64,000 nt of DNA. It comes from AP-15 sp963737145. GTDB lineage: Bacteria; Pseudomonadota; Alphaproteobacteria; ATCC43930; CGMCC-115725. The stretch lies in NCBI GenBank assembly GCA_963737145.1, contig CAVTRO010000001.1, positions 186,001-250,000 on the forward strand. The letters run 5' to 3'. Positions 44,326 through 55,220 of this stretch are shown in pieces (position 1 is the first letter of the stretch; each line of letters opens with the position of its first letter). The position numbers were made by a program, and so were the translations under genes. The notes under the pieces are model-generated. The model made no database searches. It was not told where the DNA came from and was given only the letters and a program-made list of their open reading frames with translations.

Positions 44326-45804
44326 TCAACGGTCCTGCGGGTAATTGGGGGCTTCGCGGGTGACGGCGACGTCGTGGACGTGGCTCTCGCGTAGCCCCGC
44401 TCCGGTGATCCGCACGAAGGTACAGTTTTTTTGCATCTCGCGGATCGTGCGGTTGCCGGTGTAGCCCATCGCCGCCCGCAATCCGCCGATCAGCTGGTGG
44501 ACGATATTGCCGACCGGCCCCTTGTGCGGCACGCGGCCCTCGACACCCTCCGGCACGAGCTTCAATGTGCTGGTCACCTCCTGCTGGAAATAGCGGTCGG
44601 CCGAGCCGCGCGCCATCGCTCCGATCGAGCCCATGCCCCGGTAGTATTTGTAGCTGCGGCCCTGATAGAGGAACACCTCGCCCGGGCTCTCGTCGGTGCC
44701 GGCGAACAGCGAGCCGAGCATTGCGCAATCCGCCCCGGCGGCAACAGCCTTGGCGAGATCGCCGGAAAACTTGATGCCGCCGTCCGAGATCACCGGGACC
44801 CCGGTCTTGCGGCATTCCGTGACCGTATCGACAATCGCGGTGAATTGCGGGACGCCGACCCCGGCGACCATGCGGGTCGTGCAAATCGAGCCCGGACCAA
44901 TGCCGACCTTGATCGCGTCCGCCCCCGCCTCGACCAGGGCTCGCGCCGCCTCCGCCGTGGCGACGTTGCCGGCAATGACCTGGGTGTAGTTCGACAGCCG
45001 CCGAACGTCGCGCAACGTGCGCAATACCCGGTCCGAATGACCGTGCGCCGTATCGACGACTAAGACGTCGAGACCGGCGGCGAACAGCGCTTCGGCCCGC
45101 TCGATGCCCTCGCTGCCGGTGCCGGTCGCCGCAGCCACGCGGAGACGGCCATGCTCGTCCTTGCAGGCCGTCGGATAGCGCTGCGCCTTCTCGATGTCCT
45201 TGACGGTGATCAGACCGACGCACCGATAGACCTCGTCGACGACGAGCAGCTTTTCGATACGATGCTGGTGCAACAGGCGTTTTGCGTCTTCGCGCGCGAC
45301 ATTCTCATGCACTGTGACAAGCCCGTCCCGGGTCATCAGCTCGGCTACCGGCTGGCGCGGGTCGTCGGCGAATCGAACGTCGCGGTTGGTCAGAATGCCG
45401 GCGAGCCGGCCAGGTGGGCTCCCGCTTTGGCCGCGCTCGACGACCGGGATGCCGGAGATCTTGTGGTCGGCCATCAGCCGCAGCGCGTCGGCCAACGTCT
45501 CATCTGGGTGAATGGTGACCGGGTTCACGACCATGCCGGCCTCGAATTTCTTGACCTTGCGAACTTCGTCGGCTTGCTGTTCGACCGTCATATTGCGGTG
45601 GATGACGCCAATCCCGCCGGTTTGCGCCATTGCTATCGCGAGCGCGCTTTCGGTGACCGTATCCATCGCCGCCGACACCAGCGGGATGCCGAGCTCGATC
45701 TCGCGGGTGAGCCGGGTGCGCGTATCCGTCTCCCCGGGCATGATCTCGGACGCCGCCGGGACGAGCATCACGTCGTCAAAGGTCAGAGCTTGCCGAATTT
45801 CCAT
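44326..45804 (-). CDS. guaB: GuaB, IMP dehydrogenase
   Basis: A 492-residue enzyme making XMP from IMP with NAD. FDDVMLVPAASEIMPGETDT is the start; two CBS domains follow (ADHKISGIPVVERG; RLLHQHRIEKLLVVDEVYRC). The catalytic loop is KVGIGPGSICTTRMVAGVGV with its Cys, and the flap region has GRSYKYYRGMGSIGAMARGS. It begins the minus-strand row guaB-rsmB-guaA, so the two GMP-forming enzymes are together. Confidence 0.97.
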   Translation of the reverse strand: MEIRQALTFDDVMLVPAASEIMPGETDTRTRLTREIELGIPLVSAAMDTVTESALAIAMAQTGGIGVIHRNMTVEQQADEVRKVKKFEAGMVVNPVTIHPDETLADALRLMADHKISGIPVVERGQSGSPPGRLAGILTNRDVRFADDPRQPVAELMTRDGLVTVHENVAREDAKRLLHQHRIEKLLVVDEVYRCVGLITVKDIEKAQRYPTACKDEHGRLRVAAATGTGSEGIERAEALFAAGLDVLVVDTAHGHSDRVLRTLRDVRRLSNYTQVIAGNVATAEAARALVEAGADAIKVGIGPGSICTTRMVAGVGVPQFTAIVDTVTECRKTGVPVISDGGIKFSGDLAKAVAAGADCAMLGSLFAGTDESPGEVFLYQGRSYKYYRGMGSIGAMARGSADRYFQQEVTSTLKLVPEGVEGRVPHKGPVGNIVHQLIGGLRAAMGYTGNRTIREMQKNCTFVRITGAGLRESHVHDVAVTREAPNYPQDR

Positions 45805-45985
45805 CGGCCCCTCCTTTCCGATGGCGACGCACTATACACCACCACGCCGCCGCAAGAAGAAATTGGCCCCGACCGGTCGGTCAGCGCCATCTTCACCCTG
45901 ATTTGGTCATCCAGCCCCTTCTCTGCGAGAGATTGCGACGCTATGAAGGCGGCGAAAACCGCGCTTCTATAGGACCTCAACACGA

Positions 45986-47011
45986 ATGCGCATGAACGGG
46001 AGGATAGCGACAGCGGCTGTGGCGCTATTCGCTGCGGTCGGCATAGCCGCGCTTGCTCGGGCGGAGCCACTGACGATACGTATCGGCTGGGTCGTTACTC
46101 CCGGGCACATGGCGCCGCTGATCGAAGCGCTCGGCAAGCGCGAGCCCGCGGTGTTCAAGCACCTCGGACAGAGCTATGTCCTGCAGCCGTTGCGCTTCAA
46201 CGGCACGACACCACAAATTCAAGCCCAGGCGATCGGTGACCTCGAGGTGGCCTCCTTCTCGACGAGTGCGCTCGCACTCGCGATCACCAACGCCCATCTC
46301 GATGAGCGGCTCGTCGCCGATGTGGTCAAGGACGGCCAGCCCGGCTATTTCAGCGAAAACTTCGTCGTCCTTGCGGACGGACCGATCCATACGATTGAAG
46401 ACGTAAAGGGCCGCCGCATCGCCACCAACGTGATCGGCTCGGCGAGCGACACCGCGATGCGCACGATGTTTCGCAAGCACGGCATCAAAGACAGCGATTT
46501 CACCACGGTCGAGGCGAATTTCGCCAACATGCCGGCGATGCTCGACTCCGGCAAAGTCGATTTTATCGGCACCTTGCCGCAATTCGCCCAGGAACTGAAC
46601 GACACCAGCAAATACCGGGTGCTGTTCACCGCGCGCGATGCGGTCGGGCCGACGCAAGCGGTTGTCTGGGCAATGCGCAGCGATGTCATCGCCGCGCATC
46701 GGCTGGCTTTTGTCGATTTTTTCGAGGATCACATCAGAGCCTTGCGCTGGTTTCTCGATCCGAAGAACCGCGAAGAGGCACTCGCGATTGTTGCCGATCT
46801 GACCAAGCTGCCGAGGGAAAGCCTCGCCTTTGCTTTCAGCAAGGACGACTTCTATCACTCACCCGATGCGCGGCCCGATGTGGCGTCGGTGCAAAAAGAA
46901 ATCGACGCGAGCGCCGAGATGGGCGTCATCCCGCAGCGCATCGAGATTGCGCCGAAATACGTCGATCTGTCGATGATCGAGGAAGCCAAGCGGCGGATCG
47001 ACGGCGAGTAG
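45986..47011 (+). CDS. NMT1/SsuA-type ABC substrate-binding protein
   Basis: A 341-residue periplasmic binding protein of the sulfonate/nitrate/thiamine-precursor class. The signal peptide (ATAAVALFAAVGIAALARA) precedes EPLTIRIGWVVTPGHMAPLI. NFVVLADGPIHTIEDVKGRR then IATNVIGSASDTAMRTMF are the usual hinge blocks. It heads a plus-strand operon with an ATPase and two permeases. It is clearly paralogous to the protein at 50309-51340 (shared RIGWVVTP and matching blocks). The ligand is unknown. Confidence 0.88.
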   Translation: MRMNGRIATAAVALFAAVGIAALARAEPLTIRIGWVVTPGHMAPLIEALGKREPAVFKHLGQSYVLQPLRFNGTTPQIQAQAIGDLEVASFSTSALALAITNAHLDERLVADVVKDGQPGYFSENFVVLADGPIHTIEDVKGRRIATNVIGSASDTAMRTMFRKHGIKDSDFTTVEANFANMPAMLDSGKVDFIGTLPQFAQELNDTSKYRVLFTARDAVGPTQAVVWAMRSDVIAAHRLAFVDFFEDHIRALRWFLDPKNREEALAIVADLTKLPRESLAFAFSKDDFYHSPDARPDVASVQKEIDASAEMGVIPQRIEIAPKYVDLSMIEEAKRRIDGE

Positions 47012-47015
47012 CAAG

Positions 47016-47810
47016 ATGGACGCAGCGGCGCGGATCGTCATCGACCGGCTAAGCCATGTGTACCGGCCGCCGCGCGGCCGCCCGGTGACTGCGCTCGACA
47101 ATGTCTCGCTCGAAGTGCGCGACCGCGAGTTCGTCGCGTTGCTCGGGCCCAGCGGCTGCGGCAAGAGCACGCTCCTTTACCTGGTCGGCGGGTTCTTGCC
47201 CGTGGAGCGAGGCGCGATCTCCGTCGAGGGCAAGCCGATCGCCGGTCCCGGCCCCGACCGCGGCATCGTCTTTCAGCATTTCGCGCTGTTTCCTTGGAAG
47301 ACGGTGCTCAACAACGTGCTCTACGGGCTCGAAAAGCAGGGCTTCGCGCGCGCTGAACGGATGAGCCGCGCTCGCGAATTCATCGATCTCGTCGGATTGA
47401 CCGGGTTCGAGGACAGCTATCCCTCGCAGCTCTCGGGCGGCATGAAGCAGCGCGCGGCGATAGCGCGGACCTTGGCGATCGATCCGCACATCCTGTTGAT
47501 GGACGAGCCGTTCGGCGCCCTCGATGCGCAGACCCGCAGCCTGATGCAGACGGAACTCCTCAACATTTGGCAGCGCTCGCGCAAGACCGTGATCTTTGTC
47601 ACGCATGACGTCCAGGAGGCGGTGTTCCTCGCCGAGCGCATCGCGGTGATGTCGGCCCGCCCGGGGCACATCAAGGAGATCGTCGAGACCCGCTTCGACA
47701 AGGGCGACCCGGGGCTCTCCCGCAGCCCGGCCTTTGTCGAGATGGTCGATCGTGTCTGGAACCTGGTGCGCGGCGAAGCGATCCTCGCCGAACGAGGCGG
47801 CGCCGCGTGA
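47016..47810 (+). CDS. ABC transporter ATPase, SsuB/TauB/NrtD type
   Basis: A 264-residue ATPase. Walker A LLGPSGCGKSTLLYLVGGF, Q-loop VFQHFALFPWKTVLNNVLYG (the FPW form is usual for this class), signature QLSGGMKQRAAIARTLAID, Walker B ILLMDEPFGALDAQTR and the switch FVTHDVQEAVFLAERI. It follows the binding protein by 4 bases and overlaps the first permease by 4 bases. Confidence 0.94.
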   Translation: MDAAARIVIDRLSHVYRPPRGRPVTALDNVSLEVRDREFVALLGPSGCGKSTLLYLVGGFLPVERGAISVEGKPIAGPGPDRGIVFQHFALFPWKTVLNNVLYGLEKQGFARAERMSRAREFIDLVGLTGFEDSYPSQLSGGMKQRAAIARTLAIDPHILLMDEPFGALDAQTRSLMQTELLNIWQRSRKTVIFVTHDVQEAVFLAERIAVMSARPGHIKEIVETRFDKGDPGLSRSPAFVEMVDRVWNLVRGEAILAERGGAA

Positions 47811-48550
47811 CCGGGGTTCTGCCGCGTTATTTGCCGCTGGTGCTGCTCGCCCTCGCGTGGGAGGCGATATCGCGGCTCGGCATTGTATCACCCGCCGCGC
47901 TGCCGCCGCTCGACCGGGTCGCGACCGCATGGCTCAACCTCGCCGAAGGCGGCGATTTGTGGAGCAATGGCGTCGCATCGATCTCGCGGGCTGCCGCCGG
48001 GCTCGGCTTGGCGATCGCCTGCGGCAGCGCCGTCGGCGTGCTGATGGCCTGGTACCTGCCGGTGCGCGTCGTGATCAACCCGATTGTCCAGTTCTTCTAC
48101 CCGATGCCGAAATCGGCGCTGATCCCGGTGATGGTGCTGTGGCTCGGCTTTGGCGACGCCTCGAAGATCGTGCTGATCTTTGTCGGCTGCATGCTGCCGG
48201 TCACATTGAGCGCCTTCAACGGCGCGCGCGGCACCGAGCAGGTGCTGATCTGGTCGGCGCGCAGCCTGGGTGCGAGCCGCCTCCGGGTGCTGTGGGAAGT
48301 GGTCGTCCCGAGCGCATTGCCTGAGCTCTTGAGCGGCATTCGCACGGCGCTCGCCTTCGCCTTCGTGCTGCTTGTCGCCTCCGAGTTGATCGTCGCCCGC
48401 AGCGGGTTTGGCTACATGATCGGCTGGCTCGGTGACGGCGGCGTTTACGATGCGATGTTCGCGGTGGTGTTGACCGTGGCGCTGCTGGGATTTGGCGCGG
48501 ATCGCGGCTATTTGATGCTGATGCGGCGGGTTCTCGCATGGCGCGAATAG
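47807..48550 (+). CDS. ABC transporter permease, SsuC/TauC type (first)
   Basis: A 247-residue integral membrane permease with about six helices: LPLVLLALAWEAISRLGIVS at the start, INPIVQFFYPMPKSALIPVM and the coupling EAA-like loop SARSLGASRLRVLWEVVVPS. It overlaps both its neighbours, so the four genes form one operon. Confidence 0.92.
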   Translation: MTGVLPRYLPLVLLALAWEAISRLGIVSPAALPPLDRVATAWLNLAEGGDLWSNGVASISRAAAGLGLAIACGSAVGVLMAWYLPVRVVINPIVQFFYPMPKSALIPVMVLWLGFGDASKIVLIFVGCMLPVTLSAFNGARGTEQVLIWSARSLGASRLRVLWEVVVPSALPELLSGIRTALAFAFVLLVASELIVARSGFGYMIGWLGDGGVYDAMFAVVLTVALLGFGADRGYLMLMRRVLAWRE

Positions 48551-49389
48551 ACGGCGGAGGAAGCCTGGTACTGTCGCGTCCGGCCGAAGCCGGGCTGCGC
48601 GTGGACCTCCTCGCCGCGGCAATTGGGCGCTGCATCGGCAGCCTCTTACCGCTGATCGTGCTCCTCCTCGGCTGGGAAGCTCTGTCGCGCAGCGGCGCGG
48701 TCAGTACGTTTCTGCTGCCGCCATTATCCGCCGTGCTGCAGCGTGTTTGGGACGATGCGCTGTCGGGCGAGCTGACGATCAATCTCGGGATGACGCTGTA
48801 CCGCGCATTATCGGCGTTCGCGATTGCCGCGGTCGGCGGTGTGGCGCTCGGCATCCTGATGACGCGCAACAAGTTCGTTCGCTGGTTCTTCGATCCGATC
48901 GTATCGGTCGGTTTCCCGATGCCGAAGATCGCCTTCCTGCCGATCTTTATGCTCTGGCTTGGTCTCTATGACGTCTCGAAGATTTCGATGGCGACGTTCA
49001 ACGCGATCTTTCCGGTCGTCGTCGCGACGATTGCCGCGGCCGAGGGCGTCGACCGTCAGCTCCTCTGGTCGGCGCGCAGCCTCGGCGCAAACGAGGGTCA
49101 GCTGCTGCGCGAGATCATCTTGCCCGCGGCGCTGCCGCAGATCATGACGGGCCTGCAAGTCGCGCTTCCCGTTTCGATGATCGTGACGATCGTCACCGAG
49201 ATGCTGATGGGCGGCCAGGGGCTGGGCGGCGCAATGATCGCCGCATCGAGGTTTGCCGATTCACCTGGTGTCTTCGCCGGCATCGTCGAGATCGCGATCG
49301 CCGGGTTGTGCCTCGTCAAGGGCATCGCGGTGCTGCGCCGGCGCCTGTTGATCTGGCACCAGGAAGCTCAGGAGCCGACGACCGTTTAG
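48538..49389 (+). CDS. ABC transporter permease, SsuC/TauC type (second)
   Basis: A 283-residue permease similar to the first: LLGWEALSRSGAVSTFLLPP, FDPIVSVGFPMPKIAFLPIF and WSARSLGANEGQLLREIILP. Two different permeases suggest a heterodimeric channel, unlike the homodimer usual in the ssu/tau class. The start overlaps the end of the first permease by 13 bases. The family-type C-terminal RRRLLIWHQ is intact. Confidence 0.92.
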   Translation: MARIDGGGSLVLSRPAEAGLRVDLLAAAIGRCIGSLLPLIVLLLGWEALSRSGAVSTFLLPPLSAVLQRVWDDALSGELTINLGMTLYRALSAFAIAAVGGVALGILMTRNKFVRWFFDPIVSVGFPMPKIAFLPIFMLWLGLYDVSKISMATFNAIFPVVVATIAAAEGVDRQLLWSARSLGANEGQLLREIILPAALPQIMTGLQVALPVSMIVTIVTEMLMGGQGLGGAMIAASRFADSPGVFAGIVEIAIAGLCLVKGIAVLRRRLLIWHQEAQEPTTV

Positions 49390-49435
49390 TCGCGACGCCC
49401 GCGTCGGCGATTAACGCGGGCGCCCCGAACTGCGG

Positions 49436-50209
49436 TCAGCTCTTCTTCCCGACCAGCGCGAACATGGCGCCCTGCGGGTCCTTGCCCTGGATGATCCAGT
49501 CGCCGCCTGGCACTTCCATTGGGCCATTGAGCACTTGGCCCCCGCCCGCCTTCACGCGGTCGACCGCCGCGTCGATGTCGGTGACGTTGACATAGTAGAG
49601 CCAGTGCGGAGCCGGCACCATCGGGGGCTTGTTGAACATTCCGCCGATTGGCTGCCCGCCGACAGAGAAGAGCTGGTAGGTGCCCATTCCCCCCATATCG
49701 ATCGCGTCCGCCTTCTGCCAGCCGAACAGCTCGTTATAGAACGCGAACGCCTTCTCCCAATCGGCGGCCAACAGCTCGTGCCACCCTATGCGGTTTGGCG
49801 CATCGCGCGGTGGCAGCGGCTGGTCGCAGGTATTGGGTGAGTGGAACAGCGCGAAGATTGCCTTCTGCGGATCAGCAACGACGGAGAAGCGGCCGACATT
49901 CGGAATGTCGGTCGGCGGAACGTGCACGCTGCCGCCGAGACGCTTTACCCGTTCAGCGGTGGCGTCCACGTCGTCGACCGCGACATACCCGATCCAGCTC
50001 GGCGGTGCCCCCATTTTCCGCGCGTCCTCGGGCTGAGCCATCATTCCGCCGACAGGCATCGGCCCGTCGGTGAACATGGTGTAGGCCATCCCGGGCACCG
50101 GTCCATCCTGTGTGCCCCAGCCCACGACTTTCGTGTAGAAAGCCTTGGCGGCCTCGGTATCGGCCGCCATCAATTCGTACCAAACAAAGCGGCCCTTTAG
50201 ATCAACCAT
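49436..50209 (-). CDS. Two-domain VOC (glyoxalase-like) protein
   Basis: About 257 residues with two VOC modules: FVWYELMAADTEAAKAFYTK and GWHELLAADWEKAFAFYNEL each begin a module, with GVGRFSVVADPQKAIFALF-like (VGRFSVVADPQKAIFALF) and IIQGKDPQGAMFALVG as matching ends. This is the Cfp30B/hydroxylase-like VOC type. I chose ATG 50209 (MVDLKGRFVW), with GGAGA in good position; an ATG four codons earlier is also possible. A perfect palindrome lies about 42 bases upstream. Confidence 0.87.
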   Translation of the reverse strand: MVDLKGRFVWYELMAADTEAAKAFYTKVVGWGTQDGPVPGMAYTMFTDGPMPVGGMMAQPEDARKMGAPPSWIGYVAVDDVDATAERVKRLGGSVHVPPTDIPNVGRFSVVADPQKAIFALFHSPNTCDQPLPPRDAPNRIGWHELLAADWEKAFAFYNELFGWQKADAIDMGGMGTYQLFSVGGQPIGGMFNKPPMVPAPHWLYYVNVTDIDAAVDRVKAGGGQVLNGPMEVPGGDWIIQGKDPQGAMFALVGKKS

Positions 50210-50250
50210 TCTGCTCTCCATCCGGGTTGGTCTTCGAAAGGTGCGGGAGC

Positions 50251-50268
50251 AACGTTGATATCAACGTT
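50251..50268. promoter_or_regulatory. Perfect 18-base palindrome upstream of the VOC gene
   Basis: AACGTTGATATCAACGTT reads the same on both strands. It stands in the 99-base gap between the binding-protein gene's end and the VOC gene's start, 42 bases before the latter. Its symmetry and place fit an operator for a dimeric regulator (TetR-, MarR- or ArsR-like). The regulator is not in this window as far as I can see. Confidence 0.55.
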
Positions 50269-50308
50269 TCCCTCCGCTGTCAAAGCTCAACCCCGCCTGC
50301 CCCGCCCT

Positions 50309-51336
50309 TTAGCGATGAGCCGCGGCTTGAGGGTCTTCCGCCGCTTGTTTCACGAGGCTGAGGTCCACGTAATTCTTGACCTCGAGCGGTGAGCGCAAGA
50401 AACCGAGCTTGTGCTGCAGATCGACATTGGCCTGCAGAGCTTGCAGGTCGGGCAGCCCATTGGGGTCGCGGTAATAATCCTTTTTTGTAAAGACCCAATC
50501 CTCGTAGAGCGACGGCTTCTGCTTGGTAGCCTCGGCAATGATCTCCAGCGTCTCCTGGCGATGGGCGGGGTCACTGAGATAGTGAAGCGCGTGCAAATAG
50601 TCTTCCAGAAAGTCGACCATCTCGGCGCGGTGCTTCTGCAGAAACCCGTCGCGCGCTGTGCGGACGATCATCTGCGAGCGACCCATCGCCTCGTCCTGCG
50701 TGAACAAGCTGCGGGACATCGAGAGCAGCTCGGGATCTTGGCCGAAGGGCAGCACGGCAGTGATCAGATCGACCTTGCCTTCCTTCAGCATCGCCTTCTG
50801 GTCCGGGAAGCGGACTTCGATGATTGTCAGGTCGCGCTTGTCCTGAAGGTGATGCTTCGCAAGCATCGCGCGCAATGCCATGTCGACCGCGCTGCCGGTC
50901 TGGTTCGAAGCCAGGATTTTGCCCTTGAGGTCTTCGACGGTCTTGATCGGACTGTCCTTGCGGACGACGAAGTCATTGGTGTGGTACCCGGGAACGCCAT
51001 CCTGAAACTCGTCGCCAATGATCCGCAAATCCTTCATTCCGGCGTTCTCGATCCCGAGCGCAAAGGTAGAGTAGGCGAGCGCTGCGCAATCGAGATCGCC
51101 GGTCGCGAGCGCGGTCATCTCGGCAGGAGTGCCTGCGAAATGAGTGAGTTCGGGAATGTAAGTCTTGCCCGCATGCGGCGCGAGCCCCGGCTTGACGAAC
51201 ATCAGGGTAACCAGATCCGCCGGGGTCACCACCCAGCCGATACGGAGATGATAGGGTTCTCCGGATGACGGCCGCCCCGTGACCAGCGTGAGCAAGAACG
51301 CCGCAGCCACAAGGCCGAAGGGGGGCCCGCGCCTAT

Positions 51337-51340
<4 letters not shown>
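50309..51340 (-). CDS. NMT1/SsuA-type binding protein coupled to the peptide transporter operon
   Basis: A 343-residue periplasmic binding protein from a GTG start: leader FGLVAAAFLLTLVTGRPSSG, then LRIGWVVTPADLVTLMFVKP, GVPGYHTNDFVVRKDSPIKT then VEDLKGKILASNQTGSAVDM and FPDQKAMLKEGKVDLITAVL. It is homologous to the protein at 45986-47011, not to the peptide-binding family. The GTG overlaps the dppF stop as GTGA with GGAG upstream, so translation is coupled to the peptide operon. The ligand is unknown. Confidence 0.86.
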
Positions 51341-52337
<997 letters not shown>

Positions 52338-52341
<4 letters not shown>

Positions 52342-53384
52342 GCCGCCCCGCTCCCCTCGGCGAGCCAGCATCGCGCCGTCCTGCCCCGCGCCGGGCTGAA
52401 TTCAGGGGGAGCCGCGTCGCGGCACCGGTCGAAAGCGCGCGGGCAGCGTGGGGCGAAAGAGCAGCCGTCGGGCAATGCCGCCAAGTCGGGTGGCTGGCCT
52501 TCGATCGCGATAAGCCGCTGCGACGTGTCCGACATTCGCGGGATCGAATTAAGCAGAGCTTCGGTGTAGGGGTGGGCCGGCGAATTGAAGATCTTCGACA
52601 CCGGTCCCGACTCCACGACGCGCCCGGCATACATCACCGCCAGCTGGTCGCACATCTTGGCGACAATGCCGAGATTGTGGGTAACGAAGATCAGCGCGAG
52701 GTGGTATTCCCGTTGCAGATCGCGCAGCAGGTTTAGGTATTGCGCCTGGATCGTCAGGTCGAGGCTAGTGGTCGGCTCGTCGGCGATCAGCAGGCGCGGC
52801 TCGCACGAGATGCCGATGGCGCCGACGATGCGCTGGCGCATGCCGCCCGACATTTCGTGCGGGTACTGCGTCACGCGGGTTTCCGGCGACGGGATGCGCA
52901 CTGCCTTCAGCAAGTCTTTTGCACGGCTCCAGGCGGTCGCACGCGAGACCCCGTCGTGAACCCGGATCGGCTCGCCGACCTGATCGCCGATCGTGAACAG
53001 CGGGTTCAGCGACGCCATCGGGTCCTGCAGGATCATCGCGATCCGCTTGCCGCGGATATGGCGCATTTCGGCGTCCGATTTTTCGATCAGATCCTCGCCC
53101 TCGAACAGCATCTTCCCGCCGACAATGCGGGCGGCGGGCGGCAGGATGCGGAGGATGGTCAGCGCCAGTGTGCTCTTGCCGGAGCCGGACTCGCCGACGA
53201 TCCCCAATGTCTCGCCGGCATGAATACGCAGCGACACGTCATCGACCGCGCGCACCACTCGGGTGCCCTGCGCCGAGACGTAATGGGTCGAGAGGTTCTG
53301 CAGCTCGAGCAGCGGGGCGGCCGATACCGGCACGCCCCAGCGGGTCGGCTCATAATTGACGGAGCTGGGGGTCGAATTTGACAC
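52338..53384 (-). CDS. Peptide ABC transporter ATPase, DppD/OppD type
   Basis: About 348 residues. Walker A GIVGESGSGKSTLALTILRI, the MILQDPMASLNPLFTIGDQV block, signature HEMSGGMRQRIVGAIGISCE, Walker B LLIADEPTTSLDLTIQAQYL and the C-terminal Cys cluster (GCSFAPRCPRAFDRCRDAAP). The start is a GTG at 53384, overlapping dppC by 35 bases. Two unlike ATPases plus two permeases match the Dpp/Opp architecture. Confidence 0.92.
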
Positions 53385-54243
53385 GGAGCCAATCGCCGAG
53401 AAGGTTTGCCGAGAGCACCATCAGCATGATGCAGCAGCCGGGGAACACGGTAAGCCACCAGCGGCCAACCATCAGGCCCTGCTTGCCGTCCGAAAGCATC
53501 AGCCCCCAGGCCGGCTGCGGCGGCGGCACGCCGACGCCGAGGAACGACAGTGTCGCCTCGGTGATGATGACAACACCCAGCATCAAACTGCCGAGCACGA
53601 TGGCGGAATTGAGGACGTTCGGCAGAATGTGCCGCCGCATGATCGTCCATTTGGAGCAGCCTGCGACGATCGCGAGGCGGACGAACTCCCGCTCCTTCAG
53701 CGACAGCACCTCGCCGCGAATGACGCGCGCGTAGCGGGTCCAATAGGTGATCCCGAGGATGATGACGATATTCCACATGCTCGGCCCGACGATTGCGGCA
53801 AGGAATATCGCGAAGGTCAGCGCCGGCAAGGCGAGCCAGGTGTCGGTCAGCCGCATGATGACCTGATCCACCCAGCCCCCGAGATAACCCGACAGGATGC
53901 CGAGCGCGGTGCCGATCACCCCGGCAAAAATCACCGCCGTGAAGCCGACTATCATCGACACTCTGGCGCCGTACATCAGCCGCGACAGCACGTCACGACC
54001 GAGCTGGTCTGTCCCGAGGAGGTATTTGGCGCTGCCGCCGGTCTCCCAGAACGGCGGTTTGAAGCGCGCGACGAGGCTGCCGATTTCGGGATTATGAGGC
54101 GCCAGCACGTTGGCGAAGATCGCAACCAAACCGATGACGACGAGGATCAAGGTCGGGATCACCGGGAAGTCGCCGAGCCGGATCGCTGCCGGCCGGCGGC
54201 GGATGCGCGGCGGCAGGAGGACGGTTTCTGCTTGCGTGCTCAT
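53350..54243 (-). CDS. Peptide ABC transporter permease, DppC/OppC type
   Basis: A 297-residue permease. The N-terminal FKPPFWETGGSAKYLLGTDQ then LGRDVLSRLMYGARVSMIVG is the DppC hallmark. Six helices follow, and the coupling loop is FVRLAIVAGCSKWTIMRRHI then LPNVLNSAIVLGSLMLG. It lies 8 bases after dppB. Confidence 0.93.
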   Translation of the reverse strand: MSTQAETVLLPPRIRRRPAAIRLGDFPVIPTLILVVIGLVAIFANVLAPHNPEIGSLVARFKPPFWETGGSAKYLLGTDQLGRDVLSRLMYGARVSMIVGFTAVIFAGVIGTALGILSGYLGGWVDQVIMRLTDTWLALPALTFAIFLAAIVGPSMWNIVIILGITYWTRYARVIRGEVLSLKEREFVRLAIVAGCSKWTIMRRHILPNVLNSAIVLGSLMLGVVIITEATLSFLGVGVPPPQPAWGLMLSDGKQGLMVGRWWLTVFPGCCIMLMVLSANLLGDWLRVKFDPQLRQL

Positions 54244-54251
54244 TTAACCTA

Positions 54252-55172
54252 TCAGCTCCCCAGGCGGATGCGCGGGTCGATCACCGCATAAAGGACGTCC
54301 ACCATCAAATTGACCATCACGATCATTGCGCCGCCCATGATCACGACGCCCTGCACAACCGGGAAGTCGCGAAACGCAATTCCTTCATAGAGCAGCCGCC
54401 CGATACCCGGCCAAGCAAACACCGTTTCGACGACGACGGCGACATTGACCATGATCACCAGATTGACGCCGGCCAAAGTCAAAACCGGAATCAGCGCGTT
54501 CTTGAAGGCGTGCTTGGCGATGACCAGCGACTGGGGCAGACCCTTGATGCGGGCGAGCTTGACATATTCGGAGCCCAGGACTTCGAGCATCGAAGAACGG
54601 GTCAGCCGCATATGGGCCGCGGCGAAGTACCAGCCGAGCGCAAAGGCCGGCATGATCAGGTGCAGCGGCGTGCCGGATCCCGAGGACGGCAGCCATCCCA
54701 AATAAACCGAGAAGACCAAGATCATTACCAGCCCAACCCAGAAGGACGGCAACGACAGCCCGAGCAACGCAAATACCTTTCCAGCGCTATCCCAGAAGCG
54801 CCCGACGCGCACTGCCGCCAATATCCCGCTCGGGATCCCGATCAATAACGACAAACTCATCGCTACGACTGCGAGCATCAGCGAGTTGGGCAGTCTCGAC
54901 AAATAAAGATCCATTACGGGCGTTCGATAATAGAACGACTGGCCGAGATCGCCGTGAAACAGGCTCGACATAAAGATGCCGTATTGCACCCAGAGCGGAC
55001 GGTCGAGACCGAACTGATGGTGAATGGCGGCAATGTCCGCCGGACTGGCGCCCGGCTCGACGAGTAGGGCGGCTGGATCGCCGGTCACGCGGACAAAGAA
55101 GAAGATCGTCAGCGACAACAGAAACAGCGAGAGCAGCGAATAGCCGACCCGCCTGCCGATGTACTGTTTCAT
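54252..55172 (-). CDS. Peptide ABC transporter permease, DppB/OppB type
   Basis: A 306-residue permease. The start YIGRRVGYSLLSLFLLSLTI, then FFYRTPVMDLYLSRLPNSLM and the C-terminal RIKGLPQSLVIAKHAFKNAL then IPVLTLAGVNL follow the DppB pattern. The ATG has GAGGGTATC upstream. A palindromic repeat lies between it and the binding-protein gene. Confidence 0.93.
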   Translation of the reverse strand: MKQYIGRRVGYSLLSLFLLSLTIFFFVRVTGDPAALLVEPGASPADIAAIHHQFGLDRPLWVQYGIFMSSLFHGDLGQSFYYRTPVMDLYLSRLPNSLMLAVVAMSLSLLIGIPSGILAAVRVGRFWDSAGKVFALLGLSLPSFWVGLVMILVFSVYLGWLPSSGSGTPLHLIMPAFALGWYFAAAHMRLTRSSMLEVLGSEYVKLARIKGLPQSLVIAKHAFKNALIPVLTLAGVNLVIMVNVAVVVETVFAWPGIGRLLYEGIAFRDFPVVQGVVIMGGAMIVMVNLMVDVLYAVIDPRIRLGS

Positions 55173-55220
55173 GATACCCTCGGCCTGCCACAGAGCGACG
55201 GTACTGGCAGTGCATTATTC

